NCBI GenBank assembly: GCA_900708905.1
Contig: CAADRB010000097.1
Location: 186,001-250,000 of the forward strand
Source: Hymenolepis diminuta
Lineage: Eukaryota > Platyhelminthes > Cestoda > Cyclophyllidea > Hymenolepididae
Reading direction: 5' to 3'
Length of the DNA stretch: 64,000 nucleotides
A program made the translations under genes and the position numbers. Shown in pieces: positions 24,820-39,054 of the stretch. How positions within the stretch are numbered: the stretch's first letter is position 1; each line of letters opens with the position of its first letter. Under the pieces are notes generated by a model that saw nothing but the letters and a program-made list of their open reading frames with translations, was not told the DNA's origin and ran no database searches.

Positions 24820-27800
24820 TATTTTGACAAATTTTGTACCTATAGCGTTTTTTGTTTAATTAGCTTTATGTCTTGCAGTAAGTGCTGTTCTGCCTTATTC
24901 CTATCTCCGGAACTAGACAAATTATAATCTAGTCATATCTAGTATGAACTAGGATTACAGGAGCATAGACGAAATATTCCAAAGTGCAGAACAGTCTCAC
25001 TTTGCAAATTTTTAAACTCGTTCTTGAAAACTTACTAGGATTCGAGCCTGTTTACCAGTTTTTCAATGCGAGAAGATTAGGAAAAAATATAATCCGGAAC
25101 GACTAAATTGTCCAGTCCTGGAAACAACTGGAAGTTTAATAGCCAAATGAAAATAGCATGCACCTAAATTACCTCATCATAGGTTTATCAATCCCGGATT
25201 ATCATTACAGAGTGATAAGAAATAAGCTAATATAGAAAATTAGTTAACAAGGTGGATGATATAATGACGCTTATCATAAAAGAGTTTCGATTTGAGTGCC
25301 GTTTATTATGCCTCGGACCCCCTGGTAGCTGACTATGGAAAGGCAAAGAGACGAACTTCAGGAACTTAAAAACGTACAAAAGGATCAGTTTGTTTAGAAA
25401 TGGAAGAGATAAGTTTATGAGAACTAAATTGTTGTCAGTCATGAGAATAGCGAAAAGGAGGAATACGTTTGAGTAGAATATTTGGAGACAAGATGGGGCG
25501 TAGATCTCTTGAAATTGACACCAATACACCATACTGGTGAGTGCTTCTCTTCAACGGAATCAACAACTATTATTAGCCTGAATAATGTTGAAAGTCAATA
25601 GGTCATGGGTGTAGTGTGAATAACTTAATTATAGGATCAATTAGAAATCTTTATTGAAACAGATTCAATCCTTTTATCTACTTAAGGCATCTTAAGAGGT
25701 AGTAAGCATTTAAACTACCATCATCAACGAAAATTTGCATTAATTTTAAACATCAAATAACTCAAAATTCGTGAATGAAAAATTACATGAAATCAGTTGC
25801 TTAAATCATGGTCAACATTTTTTTTCGAACCATGAGAGCATCTGCAAATTTTTCTGGGATAAACGCGCTACATCTGATTATGTCGAGGCTAATTTTTTAA
25901 CGACCTTCAACTTAGTGTTGCGATGCAAAAAATGGCTATTAACTACAAAAATGCTCATTTTTTCATTTAAGGCATGATTGGTCTAAAAAATTTTTGCTGA
26001 AATTCGTCCGTTTTTAGGCATTGTTATTTAAAAATCTTTTTTGACAAAATTCACTCAGTGAGTACAACTATCTGCCTGCAAATTTTGTGATAATTAGGGA
26101 CAACTTAAATATAGTAATATAAATATGTTTTTTTTAATTTCGGTAAGTCGACGAAAATCGGAGTCTAGTTGATTTAACTTGGAAAATTTAGTTGACCTTG
26201 GAAGAAGTGCTGTTTTAAAGAATTACTGAGCAGTGGTACAGAGGCAAGTTTATGGGACACTAAGAATCAAAAAGTCAATAGAGATGCATTAAAATGGAAT
26301 GATGTTTATCACTACTTTAAAGGAAGAACTTGTTTAAATCCTTGTCCAAAGTTATAAAATAGTAGTTAAAAAAAACATTATAAAATAAAGCTTGCAAGAT
26401 ATTCATCAGTGAAATGCAAAATTTTCACTTAGGAGATGTACAATTTTTCATTTTACTTTGCAAGAAATAATTTTTCCCTTCTTATTTCAAGGGTTTGAGA
26501 CAATTTTAGTTTAAATGAAGCCTGTTTTGAGGACTTTCAATTGTGGAATAGCGTTTTCAAGTCAGAAGAATCAAATCCAGAGAAGTATTTATTATATTTT
26601 TAATATCAATTTTTGATAAGTTCATAATAGAAAATACTAAAATAATATCAATCGAGGAGAGATGATTGGAGTATCCACTTAGTTAAATTGAGTAAATGAT
26701 TGTTCTTTTGTATTTTGACTTGAAATATAATCATGATACATTTTCACAATTTTGGTTGGATTTTTATGCACTTCAATGGTTGTTTAGAATATCATTTTAA
26801 TTTAATTAGTTTAACGCCAATATCAAAACTATTTTTTTCTGGTATATTTTGCAATACATTAAGTCCAGCGTTGACTCCCCTTACGCACTTAAAGAAGAAA
26901 GTGTTCCGTTAGGCACGCTTGGTAAGGATAAATGCTAAGAATAAAATAATATTATGCTTATGTTGTGCTTCCGCTTGTTATTAAATTGAATGCGAGGTAA
27001 TATTGAGTATTCTCAATGCTCTAAGTAGAATTAATGTGAATTGTATAATAGAATTCACTTACTGGGCCGCAGAATTTTTTGTTTCCTCCGACTATAAAAC
27101 ATGTATATTAATTTTTATGTTACTGGGTAATCAGGCAAGAATTTATATGCAAAAATAATCCTTTTCTAATAAGGTGATGAAGGTGTCTTCGTTGTTGCAA
27201 ATATTTCATTTGTTCCTTTGAGTCTAAGCGTTTCATAATGATCAATATGATCACTTGGGCTACGGACAATAGATAAGAAGGTTTGAAAAAATGTTTTGAC
27301 ATTATTTTGACATAAATAACGTATAAAATTGAAGGTCTTTTGTAGAATAAGTGAAAATTATAAAGATTCAAGTATGGTCGAGATCAGTTTCGTTAATGAA
27401 TATTAACAGCTTTCATTTAGATCTCTATATGCAATATAGACAGGTTTGAATATAAGAATACTCAATTTGATTCCCTAAGGCATATATAATTGTTACATTT
27501 AAATTATTAATGTATAAGGTCTATTTTCTTGGCAGAGTGATTTTTTTGTCGTTGGCAAATAATTAAAAGTAAACTCAGGCTGTACAAGTGAAAAATTCTG
27601 AAAGCAATCGAATCATTATTAATTAAAACGACCTATGTTGCAATATACAGATAGAATTTTCCACTACAGAGGTATCCACTGTACTAACCCATTATTGTCA
27701 ATGACTGAGACCATATCTCAGGGCCAATTATCTACCATCTCCGATGTACCTAAAGTAAAAATTCAGATGAGAGATTAAATACTATACTCTGTAAATGAAA

Positions 27801-28870
27801 ATGTGAGACTATTATTTAGGAGTTTTTTTCATTATAGATCACCAAATATATAGTTGAATAATTTGAGATTAGCCAATGAGTTCAGTATGACGGAGAAAGT
27901 ACAGTGCACACAGTGAAGTGTTTTCCGATTAGGATGTCTGTAATACAAGTTTCACATGCTTGATTGGTATGAAAGAAGGAGGAAAAGTTTCTCTAGAACT
28001 GTTCAAATTTAAATTACTGAATGATTATGTTAGTCTCATTTTCATTTTGTGCAGACTGATGGTCTCCAAGAAAGATTTCGGTTGAGTCTTTCTGTCTTAT
28101 GAATTGCGATTAAATGAGAGTGGGTATGAGCTCTTATCCCACGGTGCCGTAGGATTACTCCCTAGTCAGACAGCAATAGAAAAGTTGGTAGATTTCATTA
28201 CCGGATATGAGTAAGGAAGAATTAAACTGCAATAATCTAGCGCCTGAGAAAGGAATTCTGTTCAGTGAATTTTATTACTTTTACTCTGGGTAATTTTCAT
28301 CTCGTGTGTTTTGCTACCTAAATCAGCGCTAAATCTTCAAAGTCCGAGTCGATTTCAGCAATGCCTAGAGCAAATAAATTTTGTAAAAAGGAAAACTTAT
28401 GTTTCGATGACAAATTTAGCAAAGAGATGTGTATTCTTGTTGTATCTAAATTGTGTAAATTCGTGGCTAGACCCCCAACTTGTCTGTCCCAGAGGATTTC
28501 ATTGAGCTTGAGAAAAGCCTCGTAGGCAAGTGGGTTTGATCAGAGCTGAAGAGTAAATGAACCGAAATAATTCATTTAAAAAATTTTTCAGCTATTAAAA
28601 TACATAGAAAATGCTTTTGCTATTTCCTAAAGAGCATAGTTCTGTGCAAATAAAGTTGACAGAATTACAATGAGAAAAGACAAATCCTGACTGACTAGAC
28701 AAACAAGTTGTGTTTGTTCCGTATAAATTGAAAATAGGTACACACAGAGCTTTTTTGGAAGTTCCTATTATAAGTTGAATAAGTAATTTTAGATGAATGA
28801 CTAATTCATAGTTTATTATTTTTCATAAAAATAGTCCTTCAACTTATGCTTCATAACATTTTATCTTATG
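24820..28870. other. intergenic, no gene recognised
   Basis: About 4 kb with scattered short frames. 25,290-25,540 reads partly coding-like on the plus strand in more than one frame, interrupted by stops. No family could be assigned. Confidence 0.35.
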
Positions 28871-28879
28871 ATTATCCAC

Positions 28880-29330
28880 GGTAATACAAAATGTGTACTT
28901 TTTTAATTGTGGGAAACAACTGAAATCAGTTAACAGAAAGTCCAATAAATGATAAGAGGGAGGGAATAGAAAACATGCTTAGCAAGATCAAGGTAACAAG
29001 AAATTCTATTTTATTTAATTTCTGAATTTGGCCTATAATATTTACTGAATGAGTAACTCACATTCCAAAAGTCAATATCGAGACTCGCTCCCTGGATTGC
29101 AAGGCATGCTTATCTACGAAATTCAAGACATCTTCATAGATTTTTAATTATAATGGTTGGTCTTGTCAGTTCATTTCGTTTTTTTCCTTTCATTGATTGA
29201 GAAGGCACAATTTTCTTGCGTGATATTCCACATTTTACAGTTCGTACGTAGTAGACATGAGATAGCTGTGTCTGCTCAAATAGAATTGCGTCATATGCTG
29301 AAACCAACACCATAAGTGGCAAAGCATTCG
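28880..29330 (-). repeat. SINE-like repeat, family A (reverse copy, long)
   Basis: One of the most complete copies. It has 'acaactgaaatcagttaaca', 'agtccaataaatgataagag', the tRNA-like segment read in reverse around 29,060-29,110, and 'ttcattgattgagaaggcac' in the outer part. It is the reverse complement of the order at 34,140-34,510. Confidence 0.55.
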
Positions 29331-29339
29331 AACGCGGTG

Positions 29340-32300
29340 AACAGGAAATAATTCAGTAAAGGTTGAAGGGAGGGGATATAGTAGAAATTCAGTACAAGGT
29401 CAAAGCATCAAAAGTTTGTACTCTATTTAAACTCAAAATCATATTGCACACTTTTACTAAATGGATATTTTGGGGTTTGATATTCCCAGATTCTAAATTC
29501 AAGACTCGCCTCTAAATGTAGTAGTAGCAATCTGAAATTACTAGCCATTAAAATCATTTAAATGAAAGAATAGAAGAGTGTTATGTAATTCTTATGTACT
29601 TTTAATCCAAATAAAGCATTAAGAGTTTTATTTTCAATCAATTGGCGGCTAAGTTATTACTTAAATCCACTCTGCTTTCCTTATCTTGATAAAAATTCTG
29701 CTAAAAATGTTGAAATGAAAAAGAAAAAATTCTGATTATTAAACTCTATAATTTTGGAAATAAGCGCATCTGTTAATATAGATAAATATGAAGTAAGGGA
29801 CAGTAAAATTCAATTTTACATATTCTTAAATGAATAAATTTAAGAGTCAGATCAAATTAGACAAAAATATTTCTTATGGGTTAACAAGACATCGCAGCTT
29901 CATTCAAAATGAGAAAAGCATGAGTTGGATTGAATAAAGGTGTGTTAGGTAATGGTAGCAGAATAGAAGAGAAAGGAAGAGTCGAATGGGAGAAAGTATT
30001 GGGAAGAGAAGGGAAGAAAAGAGCATTGGTACTGAGCGAGAACAACTGTGGTCGTGATAAATAGAACATATTGCAGTGCTGTGTGGAAGCTAATGAATTC
30101 CAGGATCATGGTTCGTTGAGGAACGACCAATAAAAATTCATTGACTGACAAAGAAGTATGAGTCATCATACCCACATTACGAAAATCAAAATAGGCTAGT
30201 TATTGAATTTTTTGGGGTAAGAAAATGATGGGAAATATAGATCCTACTTTGGCGCCATGGATTGACATTTGTAACCGTGTAAAAATTTAATGCCTATTCT
30301 TTTCATAATACACGGAAGTGGATTTAAAGCCATTTTGAGCTGTTTTGTTGTGGCCAGAAAAAAGATTGTTGCTCCACAATGCAGTAAAATAAAACTTTAG
30401 AACACTACATACCGATCTATTTCAGTGAGCCTTTGCTTTTATCCATTACAATTATCCATTTTCAACTGACTCTATATCACTATGAGGAAAGGCAAAATTA
30501 CTGTTACACTTTATCTAGACCCCTGTTTTACTTTGCTTCAAAAGTAAGTATACACGAAATTTTGAAAATTACAAATTACAAACTTATAATCGAACACATC
30601 ACCTTAATAAAATGTTCGAAATCGTTGTTTTTGTATTTTACTGCAATCATCGAATTTATTTTCTTATATTCAATTTGTTTATAAAAATAGATCTCGGTTT
30701 CTTTTAAATGTAAGTCACTGCACTAAATCAGCTACAAGTGAAAACCATATAATATTAAGGGCGGTAAACAAGTGTTTTGGGAAACTTTCGTCTATCCTCC
30801 ATTCCAATAAACGTCATTTGTTCATTCCTCTGACAGGTATTTAGCTATGTTATTATAGCTTGTCTGACACACCACTTTCATCGAAATGGTTTCTAAATAA
30901 TAGTTGATTAGTAAATATTATTTTTTCAAATAATGGAAACGAAAACATTTGAAAAAAGCACTTATTCCTAATATTTTTAAATCCTATACTTCTATCATTC
31001 AGCTTACTCTGAATACCAAATACTATAAGTGCAAGGAATCCCAACTGAAATCTACGATTATGGTAAATATTTTGACTTCTTTCAGTTTAAAAATTTGCAC
31101 ACTTCCATCTTCTGTACCAAAGGAGTTGTTAGATTCTAAATAAAAAGAAGTTTACCAGTAGTATTTGAATTAATTTCAATTAACGACTTGGAAATACATT
31201 TTTATTCAGCTTTTTCTCATTTTTTTTGACAATAACTTGATGCATCTAGGTATTTTTACTCATCTTGTGAAAAAATGCAAAATTAAACATGAGGAAGTAT
31301 CGAAATCCGATTACTATGCAATAATTCAATAAGAGGTAAAGGAAAGGTATCAGAGACCAAGTATAGGTAGAGAAATTATCGGGTTGTTTACTTTCATCAA
31401 AAGATAAGTTCATAAAGCCATTTTCAGTGGATTAAAAAGTTTACATTTTAACCAGTTAATTTTCAGAATATTTATTGTTTATTTCTAAAAAGAATAAATT
31501 CAGCGTTGGGTCATGCAACCTGACTAAACTTAACCCGGTTTTTCATCTCTTAACCGAGAGCTGATAACTAGTACCAGCTTACATGCTTTCAACATAAGAG
31601 AACTAACTAGAATTTATCTTAGTTATTTGAAATACTCAAAAAAAGGAATCCTTAAGGCTATTTGCAGTTATATTTTGTGGATTTTATAAAGTCTGTATAA
31701 ACCTGTTTACTGTTATATTAAATTTAACTCTCATTTTCTCCAAACTCATATCTTCCGCTCTTATCTTAATTTGTTAATTAAATTTGATTTACGTGTAATT
31801 AACTTTTCAGACTGTACGATTTTATTGATTGTATAATACAACTTAATAATATTTGCAGTGTTGACGATACAACTTTGCTGACAAAGCGAATAAAAGTTCA
31901 TTTTCACTTATTATCTGAAAAATCAAATAAAGGGAACTCTGCTCTGTGTTATTTTTTCTCTCTAATTCTTTAAAATTACAAAATATTATTTGTGCTTTTT
32001 AGACTCATAAGCTCTTTTAAAATGGGTTCGTCAATTAAATTTATCTTTTTTAATATTCACTAATGGATTTTAATGATTAAATTGAAGAATTTAAATCCTT
32101 TATGAAGAAAATTTTACTTTATTTGAGTAGTTGAGAATACTCATTAGAAAAATAAATGTCGGGAATGGTTTAAGCGGTTCCCATCATTCAGAGCTGTCAA
32201 TTAATCGATAAGTGTAAAAAAGTACAGCGCCAGACATCACATGAAGTAAAGTGTTTTTTTTATTTCAATGTGTGTTGGTGTTGTTGCCGACAGTTTTTCC

Positions 32301-34130
32301 ACTCTAAAGTTTAAAATAACATGCTAAAACAACTGAGAATGGAAGTAATGTGGTTGCATAGATATTGAGAAGCATGCGCCTAACCTCGTTCCACAGACAT
32401 AATCTATTCCTTCCAGTGCTACATATTGCCTGATCCGATATGAAATAATCATCATAATTGTTGTTAGGCAGTTGGTAATAGTCTAATCTTAATTTCTAAA
32501 TGAAAAGGTAAAAATTTATGAAAAAATTAATTTTTGAGCTCTATTGATGTGAGTTTTATATTCTTTGACCCTTAGTAAAAAATTATGTCGTTTGTGGTCA
32601 ATCGGTATTTCCAACTCAACACTTTTTCGCACGCGACGTAACTTCTTAACAGTTCAATTTTCTAGCAAACCTCCATTGCTCTCGCTGATAGTTTCTCTAC
32701 AGATATGACCTTTCTCCAGACTAGATACTTTAGCGCTTTTGGAACTGTGCCCAAAATGTTTTTTCATAATTAACTATGACCTTGGTTAACGCACTTATTA
32801 CGTTCTCTGTAAAAGTACATTAAGGATTGTATGACTCAAATGGCTACACAAATTGTCGCATATGCAGAGGCACTGACATATTTAGAAAATAATTGTCATG
32901 TCCACCTTCATCCTATCTGAATCACTTCTTCGTATTCCCAAACTGTCTAGCATTAAGTCCATTTGGTTAGAGGCAAAGATCCTTAAAAGATTTCATTACA
33001 TCTTGATTACACTACATCTTAGCATATTATATCCAGTTACGAGTTTACAGAGATAAATGGAATGTATTTGATGAGTTAGTAGACGGATATATTTGTATCG
33101 CAAAATTACATGTGATACTTTTCATATTTAAGTATTTTTCTGGTATTATCCTTACTTGGTAAATAACAATAATCCATAACATAACAAAAGTAATTTGTTT
33201 CCACGTAGGATTATTTTAACACGTAAGATTTTGCAAGAAATATACTTCATCTAAAAGTTTGAATCATCATATTGTCCAACACTTATTCATTGTGCGCTTT
33301 CCTAGTATTTCAAAGTTCCCAGGAGTTTCTGAATAGGTCTCAGTCCACAATATTTAATGTTCCATATGCATAAATTGAATGACTACTTGATTCTTCTACC
33401 TCTGTTTTTCCTACTAATATTCAAAAAAGTTCTTTATATTAGCGCAGCTCATTATTGTATAAAAAATTAAAATAAATTTAAAAAATGGAAGTTAAATGCA
33501 GCTTGCTGTTAAATTAAACATTTCAATAAGTATATTCTATCATTTGTTCTCCTAATACGCAACCTGCACTTGTATTTACTAAGTAATTACGCTATTGCCA
33601 AATACAAACTGATCAAACCCAAATATCAGAATGTAGCAAACACTCATAGTATTAGGTAGTTTAATTTTTTCACGCTTCACAACAACAATATAAAGAAACC
33701 CATTCAAATACAAAGAATTAAACCGGCGTAAATTAAAAGTTGAAAAGTAAGGAATCTTAAATGGGATTGCTATTTTAGGGGAAAATATTGTTTCTTTTTT
33801 GAACAATGTCATGCGATATTTACCCTTTTAAACAACATTACTACTAATGTTAGTTATTCTGAAATTAGTTTCCTATTCTGTGTTTAATTTTAGCATTTTT
33901 AATTGTCAATATGGAGAAGGTTATAGCAACTTTTTTAAATCAAGTATATTTTAAAAACACTCATTTCATTGGTTATAATTAACAATGTAGTTTTTGTTGG
34001 AAAATCATTCTAAGCGATTCTCATCCACCAAAGCTGTAAATTAGACGAAAAGTTCAAACTGGGACATTTTCAAGCACAAAACCTTTGAAGCTTCAATAAT
34101 ATTGCATACGCTTTTAATATACAATTTTCA
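29340..34130. other. intergenic, no gene firmly recognised
   Basis: Nearly 5 kb, very AT-rich. 29,880-30,110 is purine-rich on the plus strand. One possible exon (30,426-30,543, acceptor atttcag, donor gtaagt, 39 open codons) stands alone and was not called. Confidence 0.35.
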
Positions 34131-34139
34131 CCATCTGAT

Positions 34140-34510
34140 TTGTACTATGTCAAGACCGTAAGCTACTGAATATCGTATAAGATCATTTTGACTCTTCAAC
34201 TATTGGAAGAAAACAATGAATTGAATTGGCAAGACCGATCACCATAATTAAAAAATGGTCAATAGGCGATGATGATCGTGGATAAGTATTTACGGAAATC
34301 CGGGGTTCGAATCATGGCATTTCGATTTTGGAACGTGAACTACGCTTTTAGTAAATATTTTCAACCCGAATACAAAATCAAATAAAATTACCTCTCTTTG
34401 AAAACTTGACATTCTGATCTCTGAATCTTCGATCTCTTCCCCCCTTACCATTTGTTGAACTTTCTGTTAATCGATTTCAGTAACTTCTCAGAATAACATA
34501 TTTTAAAGTT
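34140..34510 (+). repeat. SINE-like repeat, family A, best tRNA-like copy
   Basis: This copy keeps RNA polymerase III-type promoter boxes: 'tggtcaataggcg' (34,256-34,268, A-box-like) and 'ggttcgaatc' (34,304-34,313, B box), with normal tRNA-like spacing. Downstream is the conserved body, ending in 'taccatttgttgaactttct'. Copies in both orientations occur across the window. Confidence 0.6.
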
Positions 34511-34519
34511 GTTTTATAT

Positions 34520-36170
34520 GATTTTGAATAGTAATAATTTTTAAAGTTACAGGATTTGGTTAAAATGAAAATAATAATATTTCACAATTGACGAAAAAGT
34601 GCAGCTGCGAGAAATGCTTCACTTGCAGACATTATTTGTTTAGAAGTATTTAACTGAGTCATTTATTTTCTAAGTTTCTCGAGGTAGATTTTCAATAAGC
34701 ATTTTTTAATTGAAAAAGTTGTTTATCAAATTGTCAAGAAAAACTAGAAATATAGTAATCTTTATGACAGTCATTACAATAACTGCTATTCTCTCCCAGA
34801 AAGATATCCACTATATGTAAACGATAATTAGTATCTTTGTCAGAATACGAACAGCAAATCTTCTCACATTCATTGCTTTAGAAAGCCCATGTTCAATTTA
34901 ATCTCTGTAAATAAATTCGATATTTGATAACACGTTATAATATTACTCCCCGCCCCCTCCCCTAGATAGATAAATTTATAAAATTTTAAATGGTTCCTTC
35001 TTGTACGCTTATAGGCTCTGTAATAGGGACATTGAAAATATATCCTTTGTCTGGGAGTGAGAGATAAATGGACAAGAGACAAAGATAAAAGGAGCAGTGC
35101 ATGATTTAAAGGTACAATTTCATCATATGCTAAAACCTAATCTGTCTGTGATTACATAAGGGCATCATTAAATGGTCTGCATTCATTTTTGTTCACCTTT
35201 TAAAATTTTATTATATTGGCATTACTCGAAACATCTTGGAATATGATTATATTGGATAACTACTTTCGCAAAAATTTGACGCTGCTCACCTTAAGATTGA
35301 TCTAATGTGATTAAAAATACTTTCTTTTAAATAAAAGTGCGCATGTTCCAGGATATGTAAAGCCATCAGCACACTTGGAAATGCATGAATCATTTGTCTA
35401 TTTACAATAATAGCGATATATTATCACAGAATTTCATACATAGGACAATGCAAAAAATGCTAAGATCCATCATGTAGAACCCAAGGCCACAGTTGCTGCA
35501 ATAGTGTTCAAGCGGTTTCGGAGAGGAAGACTTTTCTACAATTATAATTTCAAGTAATATCACATCTTATATGTGTTTGTTTCCTTTTTAAACGTGTTTT
35601 CATGATGTTTTCGTGATAATTTAAGTTTTAGTTATAGAAGAAACACCAAATAAGAAGAAAAGCAATTAAGTCTAATAAGGTGGGAAGTAGAGGAGAAGAT
35701 CAAATAAAGTATGAAGTACATATTTCCATAAGGATGATAGCTCTCTGTTTAATGTTCTAAGTAGATACGAATCCTTATTTTCAAGAGCGTTATAGGAACC
35801 ATGTTTCTAAAATTGCTCTTGGATAGAGTAACATTATGGAGTCTTCCTGGGGCAGAAACTCGATATCTGCCACCTTATTATCAGCCAAGGTTAACTTTTC
35901 TTGTTGATCATTCCCCCCATCGATAAATAGGAAATTTGAATTTCAATATAGCATCTCCAACTCATATTTTATAAAAGGTTGAATTTTTTAATTATTTCAC
36001 TTTTGAGGATGTTCTACTCTAAATGTACTTATTCTAAATGATTTTTTGTTTATTCATTTAAGATTTTAAATCTACCAGCAAAATGAAATATTAATGGCAG
36101 ACTATCCTACAGTTTTTTAAGAGTCTTCTAGTTACAAAATGCGCAACAATCCGTGTTACGATTTTGCATC
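34520..36170. other. intergenic, nothing recognised
   Basis: AT-rich. Includes a C-run block at 34,946-34,964 like that at 12,568-12,588, embedded in a similar 'ttataatatta' context. Confidence 0.4.
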
Positions 36171-36178
36171 CACCGTAT

Positions 36179-36610
36179 TCAAATATTGTAAATCATGATT
36201 TTAAGGTCAAGAGTTAGGTATTTAAGTACGTCTTGGAAGGGAGACACTGCTCTAAAAGCTACACTATTAAAAAGGCGAAAACAAACGTTATTTAGAAAGT
36301 CAATTACTAAAATGCATTCACATAAAGCAGGAGTTAGAACTTTTCTATCATTTAAAGTAAATCCGTTTGTTAAGCTACAAACATGGTAAATTTTGCGAGG
36401 TTTTTGATTTGTTTTCACTTGGTCATAAAAATTTTATTGCTGCGGTGCATTTGTCCCAATTGTAGAAGAAATTGAAGCGGATGTGGGAACATATTATTGG
36501 TAGAGTTTGACACCTTATCAGTCCTCCAACCTAAATATGACTTTCTTTCGTCACTTGTTTTTGAATGCTTGGTATCCAGACGCCTAGTGTCTAGCCGCAT
36601 AACTAGCACC
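36179..36610. pseudogene. coding-like block, strand and family uncertain
   Basis: An ATG frame of 64 codons on the plus strand (36,195-36,389, basic, with 'FRKSITKMHSHKAGVRTFLS') overlaps a 79-codon ATG frame on the minus strand (36,179-36,418). Just right of it the plus strand reads 'AFVPIVEEIEADVGTYYW', a stop, then 'NMTFFRHLFLNAWYPDA' in one frame (about 36,450-36,590). This pattern suits a decayed transposable-element gene, but no family was recognised. Confidence 0.25.
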
Positions 36611-38050
36611 CTTTGAACACAATGGTCATCAAAGGTATCGCGGCTCCCATCTAAATTGTTTCAATAGTAATTATATAACATGATATGACGTGGTCCAGAT
36701 ATGTTCTGTTTGGGCTCTCTTGGTTATTTGTATGTAGTTTTTAAAACGGTCAGAATAAATCTGTTAAAGGTAGAACTCTACAGTCCTAGAAAATATTTTT
36801 TTGCAAATCTGAGGAAGTTCCTGATTGTAATAAGTAGAAAATTGACTCTTGCATATTAAAGAATTCCAGGAATAGCACAAGATACCATTAATATATTTTT
36901 AACCAACGAAAACGAATTAGATACGATTGGGGATATAGATAAAGAGAATGTGAATTGGTAATGAGAGAGCAAGGATCAGCACATGCACAGAAACTGCATT
37001 AAACCTCACAATCTTGGATAGAATGAAGTCAACAATCTAGAGTGCCCTTGTTCACCTGGTGAGTTGTGAATAATTGATCGAAATGTAAGTTTAGTGGTTT
37101 TGATGACATCAATTTATCCTTTATGTATATTAAGTGTGGCAAATTATTCATGAAAAAATTTAAATAGCCTTATTAACGAATAAGGGTACTTGTAATCAGA
37201 GAAAGTCCTTTCTTATTCGGCCGTTTATAGTCATGCATCAAAATCGAGTTACCGGAGATAATGTTTTGCATTCTATGGTTGCACATGATACTATCTGAAA
37301 TTGTATTATCCCTGATTTACGTTTGTGAATTGAGGAGTTCATAAGCGACTCATAACATTGACATTAACAAATTAGAGCAATTAAGACACAGATAAATGAG
37401 ATTGCCACAAGTTCACTCTCATTTTGATTTAAAAAGGAGTATATTCATTAGTGGCAATTAAATATAATCGAATCATGGTATGTTATACTGTTATCAGCAT
37501 CTAAATAACAAGGTCATTGGATTTTGCTCATATAAATGCGTGCCCAACACGGAAAAGACTTGTGTTTATCTTAATCTAATCGTTCAAATAGTATTTTTTC
37601 CCACCTCGAGATAAGTGTCTTAATGTTGTCTCACAGCTTTTTTTTCTAGTCATGTTATACTATGTTTCTGTTAGCTTTCCTTGTGTACATTTCCTCATCC
37701 ACTATTGTTTGCAGATGAACTTAAGCTAATAGGATAAGATAATAGACCGTAATTTTGCATCTCGCAGTATACCTATCCTCAAATTATTTTACTTGATTAT
37801 ACTGGACAACACAACCATCAATGAGTTTTCTCACGTCTTCAACCGACGTGTGAAGTGTTGTTGGTTTTTGTACAATTTAACTATTAATACTGATAATAAC
37901 ATCAACGAGGACGATTCTTTATCAATTTCAAATCATGAAATTGTAGTTAGAAGAATGTGAATTATGGTTGCGATAAAATATTATAGTCATGGTCCAGAAA
38001 AAATGTGAACATAGTGGAATACGTGGCAATACGTAGTAATCTACGGAGCC
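36611..38050. other. intergenic, nothing recognised
   Basis: No supported gene, RNA or repeat boundary seen. Confidence 0.4.
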
Positions 38051-38059
38051 TAGGTCTAT

Positions 38060-38370
38060 GGCTGTAATACTACCGATTAAGCATTGTCAGGAGGATATTA
38101 TTATCGCATATTGGTGGTTAATGTACTCATTAACGAAGCCAGAGGTAGCTGATTTCATACCCACCGGTCCACATCTAGTAGGTACAATGCCCAACTTCCC
38201 TTTTTAATGCTCGTTAGTAAAGACGGTGGCAAAATTCGAATTTATCACCAAAGTAGTTTCATGAATCTACTCTTCCACCCAAAATAGGTGTTGAAAACGA
38301 TTCCTTGGATGAACTTGGGAGTTATTAAAATAAATAAATCTCAGATCCTCCCTGAGGAAGAATTATTTTT
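38060..38370 (+). repeat. SINE-like repeat, family B
   Basis: The tail 'ctcttccacccaaaataggtgttgaaaacg' followed by 'ttgggagttatt' closely matches 'ctcccctacccaaaattgttgttgaaaacg' and 'cttgggagttatt' at 62,065-62,130. The head around 38,120-38,170 is a degenerate tRNA-like region. Confidence 0.6.
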
Positions 38371-39054
38371 AATAGTACTTTTAAGAAAAGTACCATTTAT
38401 AAAAACTGTCCTTGGTGACTAAGGATAAAGATTTCCTATTCTAATAAAAGGAAAAAGCAGAACCCTGATGAAATCAGCTACTAATTGAACCTCGAGATGA
38501 ATTTGTGTTGTAAAGAACAAATTATACGAATAGGAATCTGCAAGTGTATGCAAATGAATTTTATGCATATAAAACAATAATATTAGGATCTAAACGCCCT
38601 TTGTTTATTTTATTATATATTTTTCATCTTATATTTTTATTTGAAATCGCCATTTGCAGCGCCGATAACTGTCAGAAGTATTTGATTATTTAGCACTATC
38701 TGAGAAATTGATGAAAATGGCATAATGTGTTTACATTCAAGAACTTACTGAATAGCATACGAATGAATTGTGCTTTACACATTTCTTAAATTGAAAGTGC
38801 TAATTATATAAATGGGCCAATGGGGACAATGAAAAATTGTGTGTGTTTTCCTTTAAAATCAAATGAATCTAAATTAATTTATAATTTTCACCTTTTAGCC
38901 TTTAAATTTTAACCTTTTGCCGAATGGAATGCTCTCAAAACATGGTTTCAATGTCACATTAGGAAACGCAGCTTACGCATTTCTACTAAATTAAAATTTG
39001 TAGCCATTTTATATCTGCTGTGTTAGTACTGCAAGCTATTGAACATGCTGAAAG

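Noticed and set aside
30426..30543. Isolated exon-like segment with atttcag acceptor and gtaagt donor
   Set aside because: No partner exons found; hydrophobic composition fits AT-rich chance.
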